Below, in pieces: positions 42,977 to 55,768 of a stretch of DNA of 64,000 nucleotides. The stretch lies in the NCBI GenBank assembly GCA_026120185.1, contig JANUWF010001783.1, forward strand, positions 7,469,001 to 7,533,000. Reading direction: 5' to 3'. The notes beneath the pieces are model-generated. The model had not been told where the DNA came from. It saw nothing but the letters and a program-made list of their open reading frames with translations, and made no database searches. Within the stretch, counting starts at the first letter, position 1; every line of letters begins with the position of its first letter. Source of the stretch: Voacanga thouarsii (lineage: Eukaryota > Streptophyta > Magnoliopsida > Gentianales > Apocynaceae). The position numbers and the translations under genes are program-made.

Positions 42977-45773
42977 AATCTTTATTTGTTCTCAAGTAAA
43001 TACTTAAACAAAGCACTCAAAACAATTTATTTATTTTTCACATTCATCCGTAACAAGGCCATAATTTTTTTTTCAACCTTAGATAAAAATTTGTCATTCA
43101 TTCACCCTTTAAAAACCTTTGTAAACTCATGCATTAAATTAAATAATCCCAAGGCTATCAAAGTTAAAGTTAAACAAGCTTATATCTAGTACAAGAAAAT
43201 TATTCCACTCCTCAAACAAAAATATAGATAACATAAATCATACAAGTCAAGTCATTTAACCAATTCAAGTATTATAAATTCAAATTTATAAAATTCGAGT
43301 AGTAAAACAAGGAAAACACTCCATTTTCTTTTTTTTCTCTCAAAATTTGTTTTCAACGACTTAGAAAATTAATAATCTCAAGTGCATGGATTTCTCTTCA
43401 CACACCATATTAGCCTCCTTATAGTCATCATTTATTATTTTTTCCTTTTTGCCTTCGGGATAGCCTCAAGAGAGTGTGTTGCTTCTTTGTTTCTTCTTTT
43501 TCATTAACCGTATTGGCCCTCTTTTCAGCAAAAGGTTTCTTTCTTTTTTTTTTTCAGAAATAAAAGCATATATTTTTTCAATTCAATTTTTTCCCTCACA
43601 TTCCTTATTCAAAACTTAAAGTCAAGCAAATTTTAAATCTATAATACAAGAATTAATTAACACCTTTTTCATATTTCATCACATCATCCATATTCAAACT
43701 CAAATAATAATATAAATCTCAAATGCCAAATATAACCAATGTTAACTTAAATTCTCAAGACTTAGCAAAAGTCCAACTTAATATACAAGTTTATCTTTTT
43801 TAAATAAATCAATCATAACGAATGACAAATCTATATCTAAAGTCAAAAAGAAAATCATAATTCTATTATAGACAAATAAACTCAATTTAGCTCCAACTCT
43901 TCAAACTTTCAAATTTCAAAATTTGCAAAGAAATTTTTTTCAATGATGGCAAAATGGTTGTCCAAATTTCAAAAATTTTCTAAAGTAACTCAATCAACAA
44001 GAAAATACTAAGATAATTGATAAACACTTGGACAAAAAATATCACCAAACCACTCCCCCATACTTAAATTGGATAATGTCCTCATTGACAAAAAATAAAC
44101 ACAAGAAATATCTCTAATGGGACTAAAAATTATAAAGGAATAGAAAGTTTAAGCAATACTCCCCAAGTGCACATTAGCTCCAAGATAAGAGAAATCCATC
44201 CTTCAAAAAGTTGGCAGAATTATAGCCAGCAAAATTCAACCTACAAAAAGAAAAACAAACACCCAAGTAAAAGCCTAAAAAGGAATTGAAAGAAAACAAG
44301 ATAAAAGCTCAATAGAAATTAAAGGGGAAAAAAAATAGAAAGTCAAAGCCTCTAAGTCCCCTTCGAAGTAGAGCCTCCAAACAGGCCTCCAAATTGTCCA
44401 AAAGAACTACCAAATAGACCACCACGAACTCCAAAGGGCTCACGAGATCCTCCGTGTCTCCACGAAACATACTTTGCAAATGGTTCTCTTTTCAATGAAG
44501 AATGTTTCCAAACTTTTTGATGCTCAAGAAAAATAAGAAGAATATCCAACGTAGATAGCAACAACACAATGTCAACCAACTTTAATCAACATAACAAAAT
44601 ATCATAAGGAGGTCATGATTTCCATAGTTGCAAAAATTTCAGAAAATGCATAGATAACTTTGAGAAGTAATCACAAGACTCACAATCGATTCTATTCATT
44701 TTTTTACCACCAAAAACTCAACAAAGATATGTCCATGTCCAGTAAATTTTTCCTCAAAAACACATATACAAATGCCAAGAAATTCAAAAGGATAAAATCT
44801 ACCTTACTATGAAGAGAGTTTTGGACCAATGTATTCCCCAATATATGAGCTTTAAAATTTTTAATTCATGGGGGATAATTCAAAGAAGAAGAAGAACAAA
44901 GTGAAGAAGAAAGGAAGAAGAAGATGAAGGGAAGGAGTGAAAAATAGAGAAACAAAAGTGCCATTCTAGAGGAATAGGAAAAGAAAAATCAAAGAAGAAA
45001 GAGAAATAGGAGAAACAAGACAAAAGGAGAAAGAAACAAATGAAATAAACCACAAAGAAAGGAATTTGGGGGGGGGGGGAGGGGTAGGTGCTGCACGTGA
45101 ACAAACAAGAGATAAAAAAATAAGAAAAGCAAAAGAAAAAGGAAGAAGGAAGGAAAAGACAAAATCGGAAGAATTTGGGAAGAAAAGAAAAAGAGTAAGG
45201 AAATAAATGAAAAAGGATTTTTTTTTTTTTTTTTTGGTGCGGTTACTGTTGGGCAGAGCTGGCCCAGCACCAAGGCCATTTTCTGGCCTGGCGCCAGGTC
45301 AGCTCTGACACATCAAAAATTTTTTTAAAATAAAATAAAATAAAATAAAAACTATCCTAATTGAATGCATGAATACAATACATTTAAAACAAGAATGCAT
45401 AAATTCAAATTAGACTGCCATTAAAATAATAATCATAAGAGTAATAAAAAAATAAAATTAAATTAAATTAAATAAGAATAAAAATAAAATAGTTCGCCCA
45501 AAATATTATGTTGGCGTACATAAGCAAAAAGTCCAAACCTAAAAAATAAAAATGTTAGTACTGACTTAAAATTATTAACGTAAAAATCATCAAATTAAAA
45601 AAAACAATTAGTACACATATTTCATATTAACGTTACATTAGTAAAATTAAATAACTACATATAAAATATATACAAACAAACAAATACAAGTTAGTACTTA
45701 TCAACATGCATCTACTTAATTACGTATTTACATGGCTAAATCAATGAAATTCAAACTTTTATGATATTGTTTT
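42977..45773 (-). other. Interior of Athila-like element, non-coding
   Basis: No RT, integrase or protease motif on either strand. It holds a strongly purine-rich stretch (44885-45190, plus strand), a G-run at 45068-45079, and a small minus-strand frame at 44352-44579 rich in GGLFG that I do not recognise. At 45255-45300 a segment resembles part of the LTR (TTNTTGGCCTGG). The open frames in the purine-rich stretch are composition artefacts. Confidence 0.65.
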
Positions 45774-45787
45774 CCGGCAATGGCATT
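45774..45787 (-). other. Primer binding site, Asp-tRNA type, mutated
   Basis: The minus strand reads AATGCCATTGCCGG seven bases after the 5' LTR. It matches the Asp-tRNA complement used by Athila elements except at CpG-derived positions, changed to A/T. Confidence 0.75.
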
Positions 45788-45794
45788 AAAAACT

Positions 45795-47657
45795 TGATAC
45801 GTTAATTTTGGATGTATATAAAAAAATTTAAATACATCCCTTAGTTAAGTTTTAATTAAAACATTAATCCTAAAATACACATATGAGTAAGTATACTCAT
45901 CGCAAGCATAGCATAGAAAATTAACAAGTATCGATCATCAAAGGAACAAGTACATGCTAATAACTTTTTATTCATTATTTAACTGACCCAAAAAAATTAA
46001 GAAAATAATAAAGAAATATATACAACTCATGGATGTATGAATATGTAATTTAAACAATTATCCCAGAAAACATAACACTAAACTAATTAGAAATTCTCTC
46101 AACTAATTATCATCTTGGCATCATGAAGGAACATAAAGATAAACTCCACTTCGTTTGTTAATCCATGGAATCCTATATTTTGATTCATATTAACAAATTT
46201 GTCAATCAAGCTAACATAACTAAAACATGCATTAAGCTCATCATTATATATTTTGATTCAATTAGCAAATTTGCCAATCAAGCCATCCTAACCAAAATAT
46301 ACATGAATCTCAATTCTTTAAAATCATGAAATTAGCTAATGACCATATGTCAAGACGAAATCAACTTAACATTTGATCACTTAATTCTAAAATCATAACT
46401 TCATCGTTTAAATCTATTAAGATTTAACAAATACGAAATCAATGCAATGAAACTCCTAACATTGTTTTGTTGAAGTCAATTAGAGGAATTTGCATCAATA
46501 ACCCATGATAACAAGTAATCAAACATCAAAGAAAATAATTAATTGATTAAATAACTAAATTAACTCAAAATCATAAATTCAAGAATAAAATCCAAATACA
46601 ATTAAAGAATTAAAATCATCATTGTTCAAGAAAAAAAAAACAAAGGAAAGACATAAATACCCATAGACAAGCCGTTCAATTTCTAATAAAAACTCCTCCA
46701 AGAATCAATACTCCTTGAGTAATTTCTCTAGACAAAATATTGTTGATGCACTCTAAAAAATATATCTAAGTTCTATATTGTGCACCCCTTTTTTCTAAGG
46801 TAATTGGCCTTTATTTATAGACTTACGAAGCTCCTAAAAGAATCCTAAGTAAAGAATGAGTAATTTCCAAAAAATCCAAAACCAAAAAGGATTAGTAATT
46901 TCCCTAATAAAAATCTAAATAAAACAAAGAAATTCCACCACCTTTAAATTCTGAAATTGAGAATTGTCTTTGTCATATGTACTGAAGACCAATTCTATTT
47001 GAACTGATATTGCGTTCAATTTGAGCCACTTTCCTTCAATTAAGCCGTGCGGAAGCCACCGAAACTGACTTCTTTCTTTTCTTTCCATCGGCTCAATTGA
47101 GCCGCAAACCTTCAATTCTGCTAAGCCAATGACATTGCACTTTCCTTTTTCTATCTTTTTGCTCAGCTGTGGCTTAGCAGAGTTGCGGCTTAGCTTTACA
47201 CATCCGAGCATGATAGCATTTGTCCTTTTTCTCTTTTGCTTTGCTTCTTTTGCTTTTCCTTCCTTGGCGCACCGAATTTGTTGCTTTTTTTTTCTTTTCT
47301 GTTGTTTCTTGGTTGAAGCCAACTAAGCCGTGCGTGATCTCCTTGGGCCATTTTTCTCCTTTTCCTCTCCAATTTCAATTGCACTTTTGTTTCTCTGTTT
47401 CGTTTAATTTCTTTGCAATCCTTTATTCATCCGGTATAGGACCGCTACCAGGTTCACTTTCTTGGCCTGGTGCTAGGTCTGTATTGGAAAATTACACAAT
47501 TAGCTTCAAATTTCACCTATTTTTATATAAAATTTCAGAAAAGCATTTTTATAAGTGAAATATCAAATACGAAGGAATATGACTAGTTATTGTATTAAAA
47601 GTGTTTCAAATTAACCTAAAATAACTAGGAAAATAACGGTAATTTTAACCTCTATCA
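45795..47657 (-). repeat. 5' LTR of Athila-like element
   Basis: 1,863 bp. On the minus strand it starts TGATAGAGGTT and ends ACGTATCA next to the primer site. Confidence 0.9.
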
Positions 47658-49131
47658 ACATACTACGCATTAGCGCACCATATTTAGTATGCTCATAATA
47701 CTCTCTAAAAATGTACCATTTTAGCACAGTATAAGAATGATATGATAAATAATAGGATAATAAAATTCCAACAAAAGTTTGGTTGCTTTTTAAAATTAGT
47801 TTAAAATGATGAAATCACAATAGAATTAACGAAATGAGTATCACTGAGCTCAAGTTAAAATTGTTTCTATTACAAAATTTAATAAGTTGTCTTGGGTTAG
47901 GTAAAATACTTTCAAACAATTTAAAAGTTGAATTCTATATAATTTCAACATCTAATCAAAATTTTTTAAAAGAAGTACTTTGTACTCAGTATAAAACTGT
48001 GAAATATTGAATTCTAATTAGAGAAGTTTTAATAAAAAATAACATTTCTAATTGTACTAATAAGATCGTTAACTTTTTGATATCTTTCCTAAGCACAAAT
48101 ATTAAGTATATGACAAGCACACCTAATATGAAATAAAATACTATCTAACGTAGGATTCATAATGTTTTTTAAAATTGTCATGGCAAAATCATTATTCTTA
48201 GTGTTATCTAAAAAAATAGAAATAATTTTATTCAATATCTTATAATTATGATATATTTATGTAATAATTCTAACAATACTACTACATAAATGTGAAAATT
48301 CAAATAATTTAAAATAAATAGCTCTTTTTTGCCCAAGCAAATCATGATCAATTTAATAAAATGTAATACACAAATAAGATTCATGAGTGCATGTAGTCCA
48401 ACTATCATATGTAAGAGTAAATTTCCAATTACAAGAATCAAACAAGCAATGAGATACTCTCATCTCTTTATATAACTTTATTATATAACTTTTTAATGTT
48501 ATTTTAGAAATTCTTTTATATGTAGGCTATACAGATTTATGCATTAACTTCTCAAAATGTGGAGTTTCACAAAAAAAAAAAAAAGATAATCTAATTTTAG
48601 CAATCCCATTCTAATTCTTCTATATTTATATTGAAAATTACCTACAACTCGACCTCCCGTTGTTTGGATTTGGTATTGTTTAAGTATGTTTTCATACCAA
48701 TCTTATGCACTCTCTTCATGTGTCTATCTAATATTTCCATCCCTCATCCCTTCTTATGTGCATATACTCTATTATAAATTTTACATATCGCCCTATCATT
48801 AGCATCATCCTTACCACAATATATTCAAAACATAGATGTTTTCACCCTGCTTATAACTTCTAATGATTTAGTAGGCATACTGACACCAGATTTAGGACTA
48901 TTTGATTAAAAGTACTAATATTTTGTTGTATACTAGGACCTTCACATTCATCGTCTATTTTATTATCTAAATCCAAGGATAGATTTATATCATCCATACA
49001 TCTAAAATCAAAGTTAAAATGTGCAATAAGTGTGAAGAATGATGATAATTCAATTCCATTTTTCACATATTTATGTAAACTAAATAAGAGCAACCAATTA
49101 ACTAAAAAATAAAACAAATAAAAGTTCAAAT
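47658..49131 (-). pseudogene. hAT transposase, N-terminal and core parts
   Basis: From 49130 on the minus strand: MDDINLSLDLDNKIDDECE, then a BED-type zinc finger (about 48860-48700) with AICKIYNRVYAHKKG and LDRHMKRVH, where the second Cys has become Tyr. Next is KFTLTYDSWTTCTHESYLCITFY (48440-48350), GQKRAIYFKLF, and MTILKNIMNPTLDSILFHIRCACHILNICA (48180-48070). This is the RICESLEEPER-like hAT core. Stops are frequent. Terminal repeats were not identified. Confidence 0.88.
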
Positions 49132-49221
49132 TGTAATACCCCGACCAAATACCACCTTTAGCTTATGGGGGAAAAGCATGCATGGCATAGTATTCTAATA
49201 GTGCATATGTTTTTCTTGAAG

Positions 49222-49228
49222 GCGCGCG

Positions 49229-49307
<79 letters not shown>
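49222..49307. repeat. (GC)n(AC)n(AT)n compound microsatellite
   Basis: Three successive dinucleotide runs; potential Z-DNA followed by cruciform-prone AT. Confidence 0.95.
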
Positions 49308-49310
<3 letters not shown>

Positions 49311-49514
49311 TATGTTCAATATTTGCTTATGAAAATTTAAAATGTTTTTAGGAATATATATCTGCCTTTATATCTTGTGGTTGACTAGTAGTGTAGAGGA
49401 TCTTTACTTATTAAATTAGCTAAGAGTTTAACTAGGAGTTTTATTTGGTGTATGGATTTTTATGTGGCTAATATTAAAGGTTGCGAGTTAGGAAGAAGTG
49501 AATTTGATTGAGGA

Positions 49515-49605
49515 ATAGGACACAAGAGTTATTGTGGTTTGGTGGTGAAAGCTTGGAGATTATACTTTGGTAACCTGGATTTGAATCCTAGTTCTTGCAA
49601 AATAC
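49515..49605 (+). other. tRNA-like box A/box B segment
   Basis: TGGTTTGGTGGTGAAAGC followed by GGATTTGAATCCTAG at box-A to box-B spacing. Possible SINE or tRNA relic inside the LTR; weak. Confidence 0.25.
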
Positions 49606-52600
49606 TTTTTATTCCCATTTTTCTTCCTCTTGGGCGAAATTCCTTGTTAGCCACCACTTTGGAGTTTATCTCCTAAGATTTAGGAAAGTATTTATCTTGG
49701 AATTAAGGTGATAAAAAAAAAATTATCTTTACTTTTGAAGTTATAAATATTTTCTAAATAAAAGCTGGAAAACATTTTCAGCAGTCACCTTTTAAGGATA
49801 AGGCTTTTCCAATTCAATGTTTTTGAATTTTGGGTTATTAAAATAAAAATAAAAATTTTATCTTTTGGAAATTGCTCGTTTATCTTTATTGAGACTTATT
49901 TAATCTTCTATAGAGATAACTTTCTGAAAAGTTCCAGAATCTTTAAACCAATAATATTATTATTTTCCTTATTATCTTCTTTAAGAATTTGAATTTAAAA
50001 TAATTTTATCAAATTAGCATTTTAATTTTATTTTAAACATTACTGTCTTTTAAAGATAAAACTTAAGGATAAATACATGAAATCATTTTTTTTATCTAGA
50101 TATATTTATGTCTTAGCTATTTAAATATTATTTAAAGTATTTTAGAATATCTAACTAAATTATTTTCTAGGGATTTCTACCATGGCCGAATACAAAGGGA
50201 TTTTCTACTCATTTTATTTATTGAAATTAATTATGATATTATATTTTAATTTCTAGATAAATGTAGAGATAATGGAAGTTATTTATCAAATTATTATCGT
50301 ATCTCTATCAAATATTTTCCATATCTTATCCTATATTTATCCTACCAATTCAAGAGCATTCTAGCCAACCTAGACTATAGCAAAACTGAAACACTTCCCT
50401 AGAGAGCTCTTATTTTCGGCCAAAGCACATAAAATTGAAAATCCTCTCCCAACTCTCTTATTTTTTGTCTTTTCTTCAAGCATCAATTGCTCATTTTTCT
50501 TTATCTCTTTCTCACGCACAAAACCACTCCAAAAGAGAGACCAAACTTTGGTCATTTGATGGTTGGTCATTTTCTTGACACCAAATAAAAGCAAGAAACC
50601 GTGCTTCTTTCTCTCACTCTCTAGATCTCTACAAGAACAAAGCACACTCCTTCTCTATCCTCCTCTCTAAACCAAGCAAGGACCTTGATTCCTTCCCCTT
50701 GCAAATGCACGGACTGCTGCCTTTTGGGATGAGCCCTGCTACTTTCTCAACCGGATCCACAACAAGGTCACAAAGGAGTGACCTTTTTATTCTTCTTCGG
50801 TTCACTCAAGCAAGAGGTAATTTGAGGCCCATTCTATAGATTTGGAAAACAAAATGAATAGATGAACATTGTGTTGAGATTATGCCTATGTGTTAGATCT
50901 ATAATGTTGCCTTATTTGGCAGTGAGCATGTTATAGTGATTATTTAAGAAAAATAGCATATTTTTATTGGATTGGTTAAGGCTACATTATTTATTTATCA
51001 AATAGGAGATTTATGATATCTAAAAGTTGTGATCTTAGTATATATAAGGACTTTGAATAATCTTCCATGTGTATGCAACTGAGAATATTATTGTTATTGT
51101 TTTGAGATCTATCTAAGTAATCCTAATAAATGCATAGCTTTTATTTGAGATGATCCTATGGGTTATGAATGATTAAACATTATGGTCGAATCTACGATGA
51201 TGTGATTGGAAGACATCTATGCTATGCCATGATTGTATGATTACATTAGGCTATACTGATGAGATATGTTGACTTAAATTTTATCACGTGAACGTTTAAG
51301 ACAGTATGAGATCTAAGACCTTTGTTATAGGGTATTGATGTCGTGATGAATTAGAAATGAGTTTGTCTATTAGGATCTTAGATCTGACTGATTTGCATGG
51401 TTTTAATTATACTATATTTTGGGTTATGTTGTGATTATGTATTGTTATATGGTTTAGTTAAATAGGCTTATCTGAGATGGAAAGTCAAGATGGCTAATAT
51501 TCCTTTTTTATCTGAACTGATACAAGTAAATCCTTACATAAATGGTTTCAATTAAAGTGTATTGTTTGCAAGGTAAATGTGATTGGAAAATGTGCCATGC
51601 AATTGGGAAATGTGCCACTTATGAATTACTTAGATTGCAAGCATAGTCTATTTGTTAGTCAATTTTAACAAATAAAGTTCATACAAAAAAATTCTTTTAC
51701 TCACAAAGCTGTTTTCCTACAAGTAACTTCTTTCTTCCAATAAAGTGTTTTTAAACTCTCTCTCTGAGGAGACTATGTTTGCAATGCCAAGGTATTTGGA
51801 ATTCATCAATTTGAGCACGCTCTTTGAGCAAATACACGACCGTTGAGTACTCAATAAGGGCAAGCTACTAGTGTTAGCCTTCGATGGTTAAGGAAAGTTT
51901 TTTGGTAGGCAACCACCTCTGGAAGATGAACTCTAGCAAAAAAGCGTGTCAGTGCTAGGAAGTCATGTCGGCCCAAGCTCGCATTAGTCTGTAATGACAA
52001 TTCGCCTATAATGGCAATTGGTCCGAAGTGGACAATTGGATATTTGGGTGAGAGATGGAGGAGTATCTCATCTGATGGGCTGTAGATCCATCATTGGCAT
52101 GATGCACAAAGTATGGTATCATGATTAGGAAGCGCTATAAGTGGAGTTTCACAATTACGAATGGCCTATCATTGTATTGTGATACAAAATATGCAAACTT
52201 TCTTCTTGTGTTTCACAAAGTTGCTTTATGACTTGCGAAATGTTTTTCTGATGTGTTGTCAAAAGTGCATTCACAAAATTGTTTAAATTGTTCAAGAGCA
52301 CTCACAGGACTTACTGAGATGTATTTCTCACACTGTTTATGTCATGTTTTCAAGGCAACACCACTTTGAGCAGGTTAATAACCTTAGAGATTGAAGTGTT
52401 GTCTATTTCTATTTTGTACTATTCTTTTGAGAGACAGTTGTTCTTTATTTATTTTAGACTTGTATAAGTTTTTTATTTAGATATAATAAGTTGTTTTATT
52501 TCTATTATTTAGAGATTTTCTTTTGTACCTCGTTATAAAAATTCCTGATCCTTTGGATGGGGCGATGTCCCCGCCCTTTTTGGGTACGTCTGTAGGGGAG

Positions 52601-53929
52601 TATTACAAGTTGTAACACCCTTACTAAAGACAACAGCGGAAGCATATTAACACCGGGTGTCACCCCATCCAGTTTCCCAGATAAAGGGTCTTTATAACGA
52701 AAACAACAAAGTAAATACATATATATAGAACAATATCCCACACTGATGGCCACACATATACATATATCAGAGAATCTTATATATGCCATCTCTATAACAG
52801 AATATAGTACATGATCAAAATGAGAGCTGTCCAAACCTATACTGTTGACTTTGTAGTATCATCCTTCTATCCGTAGGTCCGCTTAGCTCTGAATCCTACA
52901 AAATGTAGGATAAAATACACATGTAAGTGATGAATCACCCAGTGAATCTCGTGTGTGCTAGTGCTTTATGAAAGAATAAGGTACATAAAACTTTTGTGAA
53001 ATAGCACATCATTTATTCACTGAAAATAATTCCAAAACTCTAAAAAAAAAAGAAGTTTATTCAAAACTCGATCATTTTTGGAAAACTGTATTTTACTTTC
53101 AAAACATTGCCCTCAATTTCCAAATTACAGACACTTCTCCAACAGAAGGTCGGGCTGTATGCAAAGCTCACAAGGCTTCGCCTTCGGTATCACGATCTTA
53201 TTATGCCAGGGACTTTGCTTTACAACACTCAACTGTGCGTCGTTGGATAAGTACAACAACTTACACGTATCATTGTACTTAGAGCATAGCCTACAGTACT
53301 CAATCCTTGCGTCGCCGGGAAATCTTTTACTTGCTTTCGTAAGCCAGGGGTCCCAATCCTAACGTCAATCACCATCGAGGTAGCAAGAGGTTAGAACAAC
53401 ACCAGGTGTCCAACCCAGCCCGTGAAGAACCCAAATCACAAAGTGCACATAAAGCACGGCAATTGTCAGGCTCTAGACGGCTAGTCGGATGACTTATCCC
53501 AATATTCTGTCGCCCTATTTCGGATAAGACAATCCCCAGAATTAACTAGGTTACTTGGGGTTCTCTATCTCTAATATGATCTAGTACAAAGATCAAAGTC
53601 CTTATTGAGTACTCAACGCTACCAATACCAACCCATTTTGGCTGATCAGGCCAGAGAGTTATTTGATCCCGTAGGATTTTCAAATCAAATATTTTTGGGA
53701 CAAAATAACACTTTTCAGAATTTGATCCCACTAACTCACAAGTCAGATCATCATTCACATAGGCTCCGCAGGGCCAATCAATTTATTCCATAGGCACATC
53801 AGACCAGTAAAATAACTTTAGGGATCAAAAGTCATTTTTCAAAAGTCAATCTCATCAAGGGAGATCATTTTTTTCAAAACCATATCGAAACAGGGCAAAG
53901 AGTTCTTTTTCACACATCAAAACAAGTTT

Positions 53930-54330
53930 CCAAGAGTACTCGAGTCATTTAGCCCATACTCGATCACAAAAATCATTTTCCAAGGGCATTCGGGGCATTT
54001 TACTCATACCCAATTTCAAAAGACCTTTCGAGGCAATTCGGGTCATTTCACCCTTATTTAATTTGAAAAATATTCATAAGAGTTTCAATAAGGATATTTC
54101 GGTCATTTACAGAACACCTGATTCCAAAAGTTTTCATAAAACATTCTAATAAGGACATTTGAATCATTTTCAAAATACTCGTTTCCAAAAGGAACTCATT
54201 TCAAGAAATTTAGAATTTTAATCCAAAAAGAGGATTAAATTCAAATTTCCAAACACATTTCCATAAAATACTCTAATAAGAGCATTTTATTCATTTTATG
54301 AATATCTGATTCCAAAAGTTACCATTTTTC
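53930..54330. repeat. ~60-bp minisatellite within LTR
   Basis: Six or seven degenerate units, each with NATTCGGGTCATTTNNCCNA, a CGATTYCAAAA-like block and AATAAGG. The matching stretch in the other LTR is 62750-63200. Confidence 0.75.
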
Positions 54331-55695
54331 GAAAATCCCAAGTATTTAATCAAAAAATGACTAAATTCGCAAACTCATACTTTAATCGTTTGTTAAGATT
54401 TCCAAGCTAATCGTGAAGTTCATTCTAACCCAAATGGTATAAAATAAATCTTGCTTAGATAAACCTTATATATATTTAGGGATTTTCAAAATGATATAAA
54501 ACATAGCATTTCATGGAAAAACAAAATAGACTAGCTTTAGAAAGAGTTTTAGAAATCTAAGGAACTCACCTCGTGTCTTAAGTAACCATTTCCATTCATG
54601 GCCATTTAATCACCGTTTCTACCGTTTTCGACGTTCCATTGGCCGTTTACCGCTAAACCTATACCAAACATCATTTTTTGGTCAATTCGTATTCGATCAA
54701 AAAATGGCCGACGTACCCGACGGGTAGCTGATGTACCTGACGGGTAGCCGACGTTCAACCGACGTTTAGCTGACGAAGGCCGACGGTTAAGGAAAATGTT
54801 TAACTTTTGTTCACGTCGTTTTTTCGCCGTTTGTTCGATTCTTTTGTTTTCCTTTTTCCACATCATTTCTCCCTTCACAAACAAGGGATTCACTTCATAT
54901 TTCCCATTTATTTTATCCAAAATCACTCAATTAATCATCCTTAAGTTCATTCACTTTCTAAGTAAAATTCTGGAATTTTGCTGCTTTGACACATGATTTT
55001 ATTTTGGACATAACTTTCAATCCACAACTCTGATTTGCCTCTATGATACATCAAAACGATCGTAAAACTCTTAAATTTAATTTTGTATCAGCCCTTTTCC
55101 AGAATTCCTGTTCTTGTGGCATGCTATTGGGTAAAAATTGCCCCAATAGTTTTACCTCAATTTCACTATTCAAGCTTTCCTTTATTCTTCTTTAATCTTT
55201 AACATATTAGAACCATTAATTCATTCAATTCTCCTTCAAATCATCTTTAATTCTAAATTTTTAGATTTTAAATAGCTCACAAAAGTCACACTTATTCAAC
55301 ACAAATTCATCTTTCTTTAATCAAAGCTAATATAATCTATGTTTTCCAACCAAGTAAATTCCATTTTTGCTCTACTTTGATCATCACATCCTCAATAGGA
55401 AATAAGCCTTCAAATCATCATAATTATTCAGTTCTTCCTTACATAAAACATTATTCAAAGACCCTTAGGCTGCCGGAACATATACAAGCATATATAAAGT
55501 TCATACACAAAAGTTCTAAACCTTAACTTTGATCCGAAATCAAGACATGAAAGTCATATTTTCATGTTAAAATTCATATTATCATAATCATCATTCACCC
55601 AACAACAACTTTAATTCAAGTAAGGTAGGGTTTTACCTTGTATTTGAAGCTATTTGGTGTGATTTTGCTCCAAAAACACAAAGAACATAGCTAGA

Positions 55696-55768
55696 ACACA
55701 TACACACACACATACACACACACACACGCGCTTCTTTCTTTCTCTCTCTCTCTCTTTTTTTTTTCTCT
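55696..55768. repeat. (CA)n then (CT)n/(T)n microsatellite
   Basis: Interrupted CA run followed by CT run. Confidence 0.9.

Larger units (their letters stand above)
41084..47657 (-). mobile_element. Athila-like non-autonomous LTR retrotransposon, complete
   Basis: Two ~1.87-kb direct repeats (41084-42960 and 45795-47657) flank 2.8 kb. Target duplication ACATA lies on both sides (41079-41083, 47658-47662). On the minus strand the LTR starts TGATAGAGG, the Asp-tRNA-type primer site follows the 5' LTR, and the tract CAAGTGTGGGGATA precedes the 3' LTR, as in Athila elements. The interior has no gag or pol, so it is a LARD-like non-autonomous or deleted element. It split a hAT transposase. Confidence 0.9.
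49132..52607 (+). repeat. Probable 3.5-kb Gypsy-type LTR (solo or truncated element)
   Basis: Starts TGTAATACCCCGACC and ends GGGGAGTATTACA, so the ends mirror each other as in Del/Tekay LTRs. There is no coding sequence and no adjoining primer site. Flanking 5-mers (CAAAT and AGTTG) do not match, and another LTR starts three bases further right, so the right flank may have been replaced. Confidence 0.6.

Noticed and set aside
44880..45279. Long minus-strand open frames rich in Phe/Ser/Leu
   Set aside because: They are the complement of a GA-rich tract; composition alone keeps them open and no domain is present.
47220..47558. Frames repeated at 42250-42890 and 46915-47560 as possible paralogous genes
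   Set aside because: They are the paired Athila-like LTRs, and neither reading frame is conserved between them beyond chance.
49127..52612. A proven solo LTR with target duplication
   Set aside because: CAAAT on the left does not match AGTTG on the right, so it is reported only as a probable LTR.
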